Shown here in pieces: positions 19,541-30,712 of a stretch of 64,000 nucleotides of DNA. A program made the translations under genes and the position numbers. Positions within the stretch are counted from its first letter, which is position 1; each line of letters opens with the position of its first letter. The stretch is from Uloborus plumipes (lineage: Eukaryota > Arthropoda > Arachnida > Araneae > Uloboridae), in assembly GCA_038373865.1 (NCBI GenBank), contig JAXGGA010002210.1:1-64000 (forward strand). The letters are read 5' to 3'. A model generated the notes under the pieces. It was not told where the DNA came from. It searched no databases and was given only the letters and a program-made list of their open reading frames with translations.

Positions 19541-20815
19541 ATTTCCTGATGTCATCATTGCTTATTTTTTCTAGTCTGGAACGTTCTTTGACGCTGCTTT
19601 AAAAATGTCATTTCTGATTATTGTGTTCTTTCATCACTTTTTTTTAAAGTCCACGAATTTCACTTCCTTACTTGTAAAAGGATGAAATGCGCGTTTACCT
19701 TTATTGAACATCAGTTGTAGTAGTGAAACTAAGAAACACATCTACAAAACGAATGCTTTTTTCTACATGTTTGTACATGTTTGTTCCTAAAAAATAATAA
19801 ATAAAAAACAATCTTACATAAAAAAATATGACTCAAATAACCCTATGCACATCCAACTTAAAATATCCTTATTTATCATCTATATACTTTATCAACGGCT
19901 TGATGATAACAAAGTCGTAACACAACTTTATACCCCTAGTATAGGTCTAGCTCTAGAATGTATAAATACTTACATAAATCTTTATTTTGCAAAAAATATA
20001 ATTCGAAACAAAATAGTAACTATACTTTGTACATATTTTCTTGGAGACCTAGTTTTAAAATTTCATACTTAAAATCATTATCATAAACTGCGTCACACAC
20101 ACATGCAAAATAGAAAAAAAACATGAGTTCCAAATGCTAAAAATAAACAGTATTGAAGTGCAATTTGATGCTGAGAATTCTCAAGCCTTACACGTTTTTG
20201 GAAATACACTTTAATGGACTTCTTAGAGCAAAGCGGTATATATTTTCTGAATGGATTTACCTGGAGGAAATACAATCATTCAGAAGCAATTTATTATGTC
20301 CAAATGATGATTTATGGAGCTGAATGGAATGTAATTTGCGTTTTTTTTTTTTTTTTTTTGAATTAAAAAAAATATAATCATAGAAACGTTGTCTTTTGAA
20401 AAGAAAAAAAAACACTTGATTTCAGCGTGTTAAGAAAAAAGAGACAAATGCTAGTAAACAATCTGAAACCCTAGGGGAAAATAAAAAAAGATTGTATTGC
20501 AATAATATTTCCAAGAAAATAAAAATCAAGTGTCATTCTTTGATGGTGTTATTTTGTACCAAAAAATTAAAGAAGATGTCTTATTACTTCCTAAAAATCT
20601 CAAATTAAGTTTAATAGGTTCCGTTCGTTTTAACTAAAACATGATGCGTATCAAATATAAGATATATTTAAATTGTCAAACGCATTTTAAATTTAGTTGA
20701 TCCTGTTTTAGCTTTGAAAGAAGCATTTTGGTGTAATACAGCACGGGGTTGACAGGATGGCAAAATGGATGTTTCGATTGTCTTACACGTTCAGAAGTAT
20801 GTATGCACGTGCAAT
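19541..20815. other. AT-rich spacer
   Basis: Long T tract at 20341-20359. Short frames at 19845 and 20093 are not supported. 19039-19366 is similarly empty. Confidence 0.45.
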
Positions 20816-20924
20816 CAGTTCTCAAACACGCTTGTTACTCATTTTGTCGTCCGACTGGAGGGACGAAAGGCAGAGTCAGCCGTGCCAAACCTGTGAACCT
20901 AACCCAGGTCTGCGAAACCCTACC
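20816..20924 (+). repeat. Dispersed repeat G, copy 2
   Basis: Second copy of the 109-bp block at 18930-19038. Weaker similarity may continue downstream (CAAMWTTTATTTA). The overlapping 87- and 82-codon frames here are repeat shadows. Confidence 0.75.
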
Positions 20925-21899
20925 TGGGTTTTGCAGGTACAATCAGAGGCCAAAAAAACTACTCAACATTTATTTAAGGTTGAGCAAAATGGCATTTTCG
21001 ATTGAAATTTGAAAGAAAAACGTTCGAAAACAGTACTTAATTTTCCATGTAAAATGAATTTAAAATAAATTGTGAGTTTTAAAAATATATTTCCTGTTAC
21101 TTAAGGAAAAAATCTATAGATTTTTCTTTTAAGAAAAAAAATAGGTAATATTTGTTTACTAGAAACAGGTGCTCTTTACATTTTAGGGTACGAAAGATAA
21201 TTTTCCTGTTAATTGTAACTGCTATGTCCTTAGAAAAATAGCAAATATACAGCTGGACTTTACTGATCTACACATGTAGAACTGTTTTTATTACCAGTCT
21301 CGAATCATACAGAATGCATTGTTAAAATACAAAAAAATAGAATTTTCGTCAAGACAACTAATCACGTCTATCCAGTTAATATTACTCTGAACTTAAAAAT
21401 ACCACACAAATGACAAATTTGGCGGCTACGGTATACAGAAGTACTAAGCTTTCATGAAAAATATTTTTAACATTTTTCTCCCTAGTAGCAGGCAAATACA
21501 AATAGATAAAACGCGAAATGAAAACTGAAAAAGAACAAACAACATCCATGTCCAGCATTTGACCATAAACTATTTTGCTTTCCAGTATCTTCTTAACATA
21601 CCTCTAGAAAAAAGCACCCGACAACGGGATAGATAAAAAGCATCCGTTTCATCGTCGGGGCCACAGACAGGACAACAGGGCCTTGAAAGGACTCAAAAAG
21701 CACGAGTCTTTACCGGTAACTAAGCAAGAAGAATAGACAACTTCTCTTCTGAGAGAATCCCGAACACTCTGCAGCATAGTCAATCAAGGTTTGTAGGTGT
21801 TTCTGCTTGTGACTTCTTAATAAGATGTTAGTTTCATATTTTTACTTAAGCATTGTTTTACTGATTAATACGGAACAGCTTCGCCGGGTAGTTGAAGGG
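20925..21899. other. AT-rich spacer
   Basis: Nothing recognised. Confidence 0.45.
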
Positions 21900-22605
21900 A
21901 TAATGAGCTCTTTGAGAGGGATGGGAGGTGATGTGCTGAGAACCCTCCTACTCTTCTATGGACCTATTTTTCTTAGCAGCTGCTCTTTCTGAATAACGTG
22001 TGAAGTGCGCGTAAGTTAATTTCGTGGGTTTGAAAATCATGTGGTCAGGTATTAGCTGTCACCATGGATGCTGCTGTGTTGCAGACATTTCATCTTCGTT
22101 CAGAGTTATGACTACATTACGGTGGAATAAACAGTAGGGTATGTGTTTAGAACATTCCAACTCTTTTATGGAGCCCACTTTCTTCGAAACTGCTTTTTCT
22201 TGCGTACGTACAAGTTAGTTTCGTGGATTTAAAAAATCATGTGGTCTGGTACTAACAGTCACCTAAGGTTCTGGTGCGTTGGAGACATTACATTCCCATT
22301 CAGAACTATGCCAAAATTGTGGTGGAGGAATTGGGAAAATAATGTGTTGAGAACACTCCTACTCTTTTATGGACATTAGTTTCTTAGGAGCTGCTTTTTC
22401 TGGAGTATATGTAGAATACGTTAGTTCTTTTCGTGGATTCGAAAATCACGTGGTGGGGTGCTAGCAGTAACCATAAGTGCTGGCGTGTTAGAGACATTTA
22501 ATTCCCATTCAGAACTATGTCCAAATTGTAACGAAGGACTTAGAAGCTGATGTATTGAAACCACTCCTATTTTTTTCTATGCATCTTACTTTCTTAGGTG
22601 CTAGA
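21900..22605 (+). repeat. Tandem array, ~207-bp unit, about 3.4 copies
   Basis: The phrase ATGTGYTGAGAACMCTCCTA starts at 21931, 22141, 22342 and 22550 (periods 210, 201, 208). Each unit continues with TCTTTTATGGA, CTGCTTTTTCT, TTAGTTTCGTGGATT, AATCATGTGGT and GAGACATT. The units are well diverged. I see no coding frame running through them. Confidence 0.8.
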
Positions 22606-23727
22606 CTGTCTTAATAATTTTAATAAAAGGAGTTTCGACCTCCTAAGTAGTATTTCAAAAATCAGTAACAAATATAACAAATTTAACTGGTCTATTTCTA
22701 TTTACAATTAGAATTTGTACGTTCATACAACGCTAACATATGCTTTCAACAATTGCACTTTACTTAAAAATAGCAAAAAAACTATTTTTATTGTTCTTGA
22801 TTTATATTAATTTACCACGTAAAGATGTCTTTTTCTTCGAGCATAAATAATTTATGAAGAGATAACCTATTAGTTTGGCAAGCTATAATATAAAACACTT
22901 GTTTTATGGAACGCAGACGGGAAATTTGAAAAACATCTAAAGTAAGGTATAACGAAAAACATTTTAAAAACCCTTAAAACCATGCCTTTAAGAACGGATT
23001 CTTCCATGCAAATATTCGTAAAAACCTAATTCAGAGTGATAGCTGCAATATGAAAAGAAGACAAATGTTTGCGCAGAACATCTTTCTGAAAAGATAGAAA
23101 TCTATATTTCAAGCATCTTTTCGTAAAACTCGGCTACATGAAATTCATTTTGAATCACTATTTCTGCTTCTCTAAATAAACCTAAATTCAGTCTCCAGCT
23201 AGGTAGTTTCAAAGCAAACGTTAAGGAACGCATTATATTCGAAAAACTTCAAGAACTAGATGTTGAACGGTTTCAAAAAAAGACTATGAAAACGAAATAT
23301 TGAAAGCTAATACAGTAGGTAAACATATTTATTTTTTGTAAGTGAAGATAATTTTATCTTATAGATTGAAAACGCTTAAAATACAATAAAATTTAAATTT
23401 TACTACAAGATTTTTTTTTAATATTTCGTAGCTTTTCATGAAACACAAACAAGCCAATAGCAAAATATTAATCAAGTTTATTTCTAAAATCGAATTATCA
23501 CAAGTAGATTCACCAAGTTTAATTGGCAGCCATGATCAAAGCTGGAGTAAATAGTTCTTGAATGGAGTAAAACATAATTCATTGCCATACGCTTTTATTT
23601 TATGCCAGTATAGTTAATTAACGTAAAGAACTGCCTGAGGAATAGGGCAATTTTTCAACGCTGCTGGTGTGGTTTTTTTCACAAGGGTATTTTTTCAGAC
23701 CAATTCAAAATAAAGTATATAAATGCC
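22606..23727. other. AT-rich spacer
   Basis: Nothing recognised. Confidence 0.45.
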
Positions 23728-23985
23728 TTTGTGCAATAAATGTAAAGTATAAATACAACATTAAAAAAGGACAAATACGCAGGGATACTGCAGACACGTG
23801 TTTCGGTGGATTACAAGGAATGCATTTTTTAATGCAAAAAAAAAAAAAAATGTCGGATGTCTGCATTCATAAGCTCGCATTTTTTTGCATTGAAAAAAGA
23901 GATCTCTTGTAACGCCGAAACGTATGTCTGCAGTATTCCTGCGTATATTGGTGCGTTTTTAACGTTGTGTTTATACTTTATAATT
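23728..23985. repeat. Penelope-like hairpin-motif repeat, inverted pair
   Basis: 23728-23850 (AAAGTATAAATACAACATTA... to GCATTTTTTAATGC) and 23885-23985 (TTGCATTGAAAAAAGAG... to GTTTATACTTTA) are inverted copies of the repeat seen singly at 3728-3835. Both carry TGCAGACACGTGTTTCGG or its complement. An A tract lies between. Confidence 0.6.
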
Positions 23986-24224
23986 CAAAATAGTTATAAA
24001 AAATCTGAAACAATGCTAATTGCAATCGAAACGGCACTGTTGAAAAGTATTTAAGCCAATAAGCACAATATTTGTAAGCTCGGTCCGGAACTAAACGAGT
24101 CTACTTTCCCATATACCAACATAGACTTCTTAGCATCTGACCAATATTCTTTTAATAAGACTGCAATCTTTTCAAACTTACTTTTAGTATTACTCATTTG
24201 AAAAAAAATAACTCTTCAGTATCT

Positions 24225-24630
24225 CTTTAGGATTCGGACTGATTTGGGTCAAAGGAATCGGAGTCGTGAGTCAGAGCCGCGAGTCAAATACTTTAAAATT
24301 CTAAGACTCGGCCAGTTATTTCAAGCTTGCATTTCTACTGTGACGGCGGAGAAGAGCAGTCGGAAAGGTCGGTCTGAATCGGAGTAGAAAATGTCCGCGA
24401 AGTTGGAGTCGGAGTCAAAGGTTCGTAAATTCCAAAAGTAGGCGTCGGTCTTTTTTTCTCCAAGCCTGCATTTTTGCTTTTGCTGTGGAGTCCCAGTCTT
24501 ATTCAAAAGCTCAAATATTCTACAAGTAGAACTCACTTCTTTTTTTTTTCAAAAATTCGTGTTTCTATTGTGACTAAAAAGTCGGAGTCAAAGAATCTAC
24601 AGTTCAAAGAGTAGGAGTCAGTCATTTCTC
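24225..24630 (+). repeat. Degenerate GGAGTC-rich tandem repeat
   Basis: GGAGTCGGAGTCAAAG-type phrases recur near 24265, 24405, 24580 and 24610, with an intervening CTTGCATTTYTACTGTGAC-like phrase about every 130-150 bp. The minus-strand 71-codon frame (24321-24536) is a shadow rich in acidic repeats. Confidence 0.55.
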
Positions 24631-24634
24631 ACGA

Positions 24635-24636
<2 letters not shown>

Positions 24637-24684
<48 letters not shown>
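24637..24684 (+). repeat. (AT)24 microsatellite
   Basis: Uninterrupted AT dinucleotides. They abut the truncated MITE that follows. Confidence 0.95.
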
Positions 24685-24686
<2 letters not shown>

Positions 24687-25071
24687 TTTTGAAAAATCAA
24701 GATTTTGCATTGTTTCATGACGTCATTGAGGGAGCGATCTCTCGATGACGTCATGAAACAATGCAAAATCTTGATTTTTCAAAACGTCATAACTCGGTCA
24801 ATTTTTGTGGTAGAAGAGTGATTTTTTTTTCAGTTTTAAACGTTACAGTGTCAAGAATATTTTACTATGTATGATTGATAGGACTGGGGGGCTGTATAAA
24901 AATTTACATTTCGTAACTCTTTCAATTTTTTTTTTTTTTTTTTTTTTGAAAAACATTGAATAGACCCAAAATTCCTTTCGTATTTTGGAGACTTTTTCCT
25001 GAATAAACTATATGCTTATCTCTAACGGTTTAGAAATTAGCTATTGGTCCACAATTGGAGTGGACACCCTG
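24685..25071 (+). mobile_element. Foldback mariner-type MITE M, left-truncated copy
   Basis: Equivalent to the right ~390 bp of the complete copies at 34361-35011 and 57249-57899, ending GGAGTGGACACCCTG followed by TA. The outer part of the left arm is missing and the (AT)24 tract begins at the break. Confidence 0.8.
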
Positions 25072-25645
25072 TATATTAGCATAGCTAGCATAGCTAGAGC
25101 ATTAAATGTATTCTAAAAATTAGGTATTTATGTATGAGTCCGCTCTCGGGCGTGCACGAAATTAGTGTAAATAACAACAACGATTTGAAAAAGACTTGAA
25201 ATAACGTTATAAATGCAAAAATGCAAAAACGACAAAATTTCAGAAACGACTAAAAGTTTAACTGGGTAAGATACTGCTTCGTCTACGGAGAGCGGAGCAG
25301 TTGGAAAAAATAATAGTTTGCAGGTTTCTGAAGAGGTCAGCTGCATACGAGTTAGCATAATGAAATTAAGATGTTTAGTTTTAAAGAAGTCCAAAGGACG
25401 AAAAATGACAACGCTACTGCCAACTCATGAATCTAAATATATATTACCTTGCAGTTTCCAACAAAATGTGTTTAAATCAAATATGCATTTATGCTCGAGA
25501 TCTACACATATGTCTCAAACTTCCCAGTTGGCAGTGAAATGTTTTAAACTGTTCAAAATTGAACGCAAATTTGTTTAAACAAAAAAAAATAATAAAATGA
25601 GGAAATGAAGTGCCCTTCGTTAGATCTTCAATAAAAAAAAGCGTT
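25072..25645. other. AT-rich spacer
   Basis: Contains a short GCATAGCTA repeat (25079-25098). Overlapping frames on both strands (25128-25578) have no recognisable domain. Confidence 0.4.
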
Positions 25646-25647
25646 TA

Positions 25648-26994
25648 TGGGTGATTCTCGAAAATCCGAACAATATGATGTCCCCGTAGGACAGCACAAA
25701 AATTATTTGACCTAGAAAGTTTTTTTGTGTTTTTTAACTGTTAGAAATACTTATTCTGATGTTATTCAATTCATATTAAAGCAAATTTTCATTTATTTTT
25801 TTCTACAAAAATTTTTGAATAGCCAAAAAGTCACCTTTTTTTTCTGTGTCCCACCCTGTTTCAAAATGTAAATAAATTATTTTAAAATTTTACGTGAGCA
25901 TTGCACAAATTCCACTTATAGTGTTGAATTATGTATAGTTATGAATGTAATATAGTGTTGTTTTAGCTTATTTAAATGATTATATAATCAGGTAGATCAT
26001 TTTGAAGTTTGTCCCCAGATTGCATGTCCCTCTCCTGGCCTACAAATTGGTTCAATTATTAAAGGCAAAAAGAAGGGATTTTGAATCTGCAGTACTATAA
26101 CACTGTTTATTCTCAACACTTCTTTGAACTCATCGAGTATTTTGTCTATAGAATGTGTCTGCTGTTCGTATTATTATTCCTTAGTTCAAAATGAGGTATG
26201 TAACATTTTCGATGTCCCTCTCCTGGCCAACATTTCTGTTCTAAATAAAATAAAAATAATAATTCTGCATGCAGTGTGTAATTGAGTTAAGAGGATAAAA
26301 GAGAAAAATACCATTATTTACCTATAATGTATAATTATATTTATATACAATTACGGGTAGAAATATCAGCCTTTTTTGATTAAAATGTCCTTCTCCTGGC
26401 GCAAAAAAAAAGTCCATCTCCTGGCGCAAAAAAAAAAAAAAAATGTTACTCTAGCATTACTTTTAAAGCACTGGTAAAACATGCGGTAGAATAGATGGAT
26501 TATTTACCAAACATTAGTTAAAAATATTAAAAAGGAGTCTCATTTGTTAAAAAAGTACTCATTTAGAAAATTTTGAACTTTATTTTATGATTTTAAATTT
26601 CTTTCTTCATATAAATATTAAATTTGTCGGATGCTGCATCTCTTAAAACAGTGTTCGTTTAAGGAGGTTGTAAATTAGTTTTGTTTGTCAACAATAAACA
26701 TAGTTTTTCATTCATGTTGAAGTTATTTCTTTGTTATTAAGTAAAATTTCTGATAATCTTTGATAAAATTCATTTATTTGCTCGCTTAGTGCTTCTTGTC
26801 ACTCTCTCGGTTTGAAAAAATTGACCCCCCCCCCCTTTTTTTGGGGTGTAGCATACTTAAAGTGAGTTCCCTCTATTTTTCTCTTAATAAGCTCCTAACA
26901 AAGAGTAAGTACGATTTTTTTTAGATTTTTTTAAGCATTTTTATTTTTATAGAGTTTGTGAGTCGAAAATGCCAGGTTTTTGGAAAATCCCCCT
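25648..26994. mobile_element. Putative TA-flanked element with iterated TGTCCCTCTCCTGGC motif (element b)
   Basis: The left end TGGGTGATTCTCGAAAATCC follows TA (25646-25647). The right end, inverted, is AGGGGGATTTTCCAAAAACC, next to TA (26995-26996). The ends match at about 14 of 19 positions. Inside, TGTCCCTCTCCTGGC-like motifs occur at 26027, 26213, 26386 and 26411, plus weaker TGTCCCACCCTG at 25850. TGTCCCCGTAGGACA, a spaced palindrome, lies ~30 nt from the left end. CCTGGC (inverted) recurs next to the right end. There is no coding frame. Confidence 0.4.
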
Positions 26995-27420
26995 TATAGC
27001 AAAAATTATTTTAAAGCACAATAAAACAAAAAGAATGATTTCCTGTGCACGAGAAAAGTAATAATATGATTAATTAAGTGAACTCTACGATGATGAATTA
27101 AACGAACTCACTCAATTTTGTGATGTACAATTTTCTTGATTTTCTGGTAGTAGCTCTTTTGAGTGCTAGTACATTTTCTAGAACTTCCCAATAAATATCA
27201 GTGCCAAAATCAGATTGTGTTGCTTTTGTTGTCTTTATTCCAGTTTTTTCCCGAAAACGAAAAATATTAAGCATTGAGATGCTATTTGGCATACATTCTT
27301 ATTCATACAGAATTTCAAAGTACGGTATATATATGTAATATTCATTCCCCCATAGAGCTTAAACACATTTACCAACAGCGGTATTATGTCAAAATCCATT
27401 CCATACATTTTGCTTCTCAA

Positions 27421-27745
27421 ACATAAGATATTTCTCTGTTTATTTTAAGATCATATCTTGTGAATTTGAATTTCAATTCGGGTAGCAGAAGTTGACGTAG
27501 TTCATTTGAATAAATTCCTTGTAATCGATTCTTTCAAATTTATTCTGACAAGTCTACGTTTTTCAGATCTCATTCTCGTGAATGTGTTTTTATTCCATTC
27601 TTGTTATGTTTTGTTATGGCTTCGTGAATTTATAAATATTTAAATAGCTTAAACTATGTGGGCTCATAGCCACCGTAAAACTAACTCCGCATTCTTATTT
27701 AGCTCAAGAACACCTCATTTGCTTTGAGATTTCCCAAAAACACAT
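27421..27745 (+). repeat. Dispersed repeat E, copy 2
   Basis: Counterpart of 18322-18640. 26997-27420 upstream and 27746-28165 downstream hold nothing recognised. Confidence 0.55.
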
Positions 27746-28165
27746 TTACGCCTATTTCCACCCAGATAAAAAAAGTGTTGGAGTTGTTTGTTTTTATGTC
27801 TGCATAAAACATTCATTAAAAACACACTACAGATAAAAAAAATGTACCGCAAAAAGTTAGAGTGCTCAGCTCCAAATTTAAATTAAATTCAATACGCACC
27901 TGTCTCCGGCATAAACATAAAAGATAATAAATAAGTAGAAAAAACCTTCTATAAAAATTATTAACTAATTCATTGTTGAAAAGGAAACATTTTTATCTAA
28001 GTTCAGATGCAATAAATAATAGTATAAAAGTTATTAATTGACAAATTTGCAAAAAAAATAATAATACATGCTTTAAAGTTACGGTCTAACTTTCTTCAGA
28101 AAAGAGCGCACGTTTTGCAGAAGTATGCATGCGTTAGGTCTACTTTTATTATATCTAAATAAGCA

Positions 28166-28329
28166 GGCCGTCATTTAGGGGGCAGGGGGGGGTCAATTGC
28201 CCTCCCCCCTGACTTTGAGAAATCAATGTATTTACATATAAGTGGGCTTGATTTTTGTTTTCTGGTAAAATTGTATTGTGTTTTTACCCTTGCCCCCTCC
28301 CCCTGGAAAAACTTGAAATGACGTCCCTG
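28166..28329 (+). mobile_element. MITE family D, copy 2
   Basis: Begins GGCCGTCATTTAGGGGG and ends AAATGACGTCCCTG. Contains ATGTATTTACATATAAGTGG, the uninterrupted form of the sequence into which a MITE has jumped at 34361. Confidence 0.75.
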
Positions 28330-30397
28330 TAAATACGCGCAGAAAAGAACAGTGTTAAACGACGTAGAATAATTCAAACTGAAAATGACAAGTAGTTCCT
28401 AAAACAGTCAAGAGACATCAGGTGCATTCATGAAATTCAACATTTCAAACAGTGCCGTTCTAAACCTATCGCCTCTCTTTTGAAGGTGGCTTTATTCACA
28501 AGTACCAGGCATGGCTTTCAAAAATGTGCCGTAATAGGAATTTCGTTGTCCTGCTGCCAAACTGTAAGCACTGCAGTCAATGAAACTACCATTTTTGCTC
28601 AGAAAAAATAATTCCTTGCTATGATGAAACACGCACTCTAAAATATGTCGCACTGTGTTTGCACTGTGTAGTCATTAAAGCACTCTTTTCTAAAACAAAA
28701 AAAAAAAAAAAACAATAGTTTTAACTTTTGTATGTCATCGTTACTGGGGTTAAAATTAACTAAAAACTTAAACATTTAGCCCGAGCATCCAATCCTTCAG
28801 TTATTGAAAATGCTACATATATTTTTAACAAAAGATTTTTTTTTTTTTTAAAGTTATGACACGCTGTTTAAAATATGAAAAATAACTATTCTTCTGCTAC
28901 TTTTGAAACTGAATTACGATTGGCTTTCACTTTTAAACCATTATATTTTCATGTATTTATGCAATAATATAGTTGAAAGCAATTCAAACCTTTAAAAATT
29001 CCTACGATATGAAATATAATACCTTTATTTTAAAAGAAAATATCATAGAACGAAAGTGTATGAGAATAAAAATTGAATACGTACTTTGGGGAAAAAATAA
29101 TCGCTTGCTTCAAACAAAAGGTATAGCTTACATATACTTGATTGAATATCAAAAGCCTACATTTAAAACTGAGTACCCAGAAAAAATTAACGCAAATTAA
29201 TTAAGAGTTTTTATGAAAATTACAAAAAGCTTTCAATGTTAATTAGGCATGTCTTGCTGGAAAACAAGAAAAAACATTAAAAATGAAACAAAGACTTCAA
29301 ATGATCCGATATTTCAAAAATCAGAATGGTTTTCAAAACTTTCGTTCACAAAATAAATATTTTACTTTATTTTTTGTAATAAAAAATAGAATTTCGGGTT
29401 TTATAAATATATTCATATTTAATCTATCGTTTAACAGTCATGCTTTGAAAAAACACTAGAAATAGAACATAATTAATTTAATTATATTTACTTGCGCTAT
29501 TCACGAAAAAATAAAAGACATACATTTGTGACTTTAACAAAAACATTTTAATGGATAGCATACATCAGTACATTTTTCTGTTCAGGGTTGCGTATAAACT
29601 TTTGCCACATTTTGAGTTAGCAAAAATGTCCAGAGCAAAAAAGGGGGATAGTTGAATTACTATTTATACTTGCTGGCAATAACACCTTTGGGGCAAAAAT
29701 ATAGCAGCTAACAAGGGTTTACAGTACGTTTCAAATTATTCTAGCTTTTGCTAGGTTTTTTTCTGATCATAGCATAATATTTACACTTGTTTTCCATTTG
29801 CACTAATAAATTAATATTGTGTGTTTTTACTTCGACGACCGGTCATTTTACTAAAAGGCAACACGTTCTCATCTCGTTTTGCGAATGGGAAGTTTAAACT
29901 TTAAAGTCTAGTATCTCATTGAATTTTAATCACAAATTTTTGCGCTTCAAACTTTTAATATCTTAACTCTGCACCTTATTTTAAGAATTTTTTGCAATTG
30001 AAAGTAAACATATAGGAAGAATGTATCGAAAGTGAAATTTTTGAAGGTTAAACGGAACAGCCTGAATATGTATAGGGTGAAAATCAGTTTGGGCGACAAA
30101 TTGATAAGAAATCTGCAAGCAAACAATAATAACCTTCAAAGTATTACACATACACAATAAAGGATGCAATTAACGATTTAATGTTCTGAAAATTACTATA
30201 ACGTATAGCTGAACAAATAGCAAAATAAAAACGGGAGCCCTTCCTCCTTTTAAAAATATATTTACTACTTGGTTACTTTTGAGCATATTTCTGCGATTTA
30301 TTTCCCAGCGCAGAGCAGTTTACATTTTAAATATGAATTTACCTGCGAGACATAAGACCATTTGCGCAAAAAACAATTTATTCTACCCGAATAACGA
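28330..30397. other. AT-rich spacer
   Basis: A tract near 28697 and T tract near 28839. The short frames present (28973, 29981) show no family features. Confidence 0.4.
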
Positions 30398-30712
30398 TTC
30401 ATAAAACACAATGGAATGCAATTTACATTTTTCTGAATATCAAGAAAATACAATCATGGTAGAAGATATTTCTTAGAAAGAGAAACAATTTACTTCAGTT
30501 TTTGCGGGAAAATTTTCAGGAGTACAGGGAAGAAAATCTGTAGTTGAAACACTAGAGAACGATAAATAAAGATTGGATTAGAGTAATGTTCTCAAGGGTA
30601 CTTTTAGCGCTAAGTATAAATAAGAAAACCTTCTGGGGTATATTAGAAAGCGTTGCTTTTTACTTCAAAGAAGTGGGATGAAAAATGCACAACTTTTCTG
30701 TTTTGTGAAATG
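30398..30712 (+). repeat. Dispersed repeat F, copy 2
   Basis: Counterpart of 5642-5955, same orientation. Confidence 0.65.

Noticed and set aside
21900..22605. CRISPR-like direct repeats
   Set aside because: Units are ~207 bp, diverged along their full length, in clearly eukaryotic transposon-rich DNA; no short repeat/spacer pattern.
24225..24630. GGAGTC-rich frame as a coding repeat protein
   Set aside because: The minus frame is short, interrupted and explained by the degenerate nucleotide repeat.
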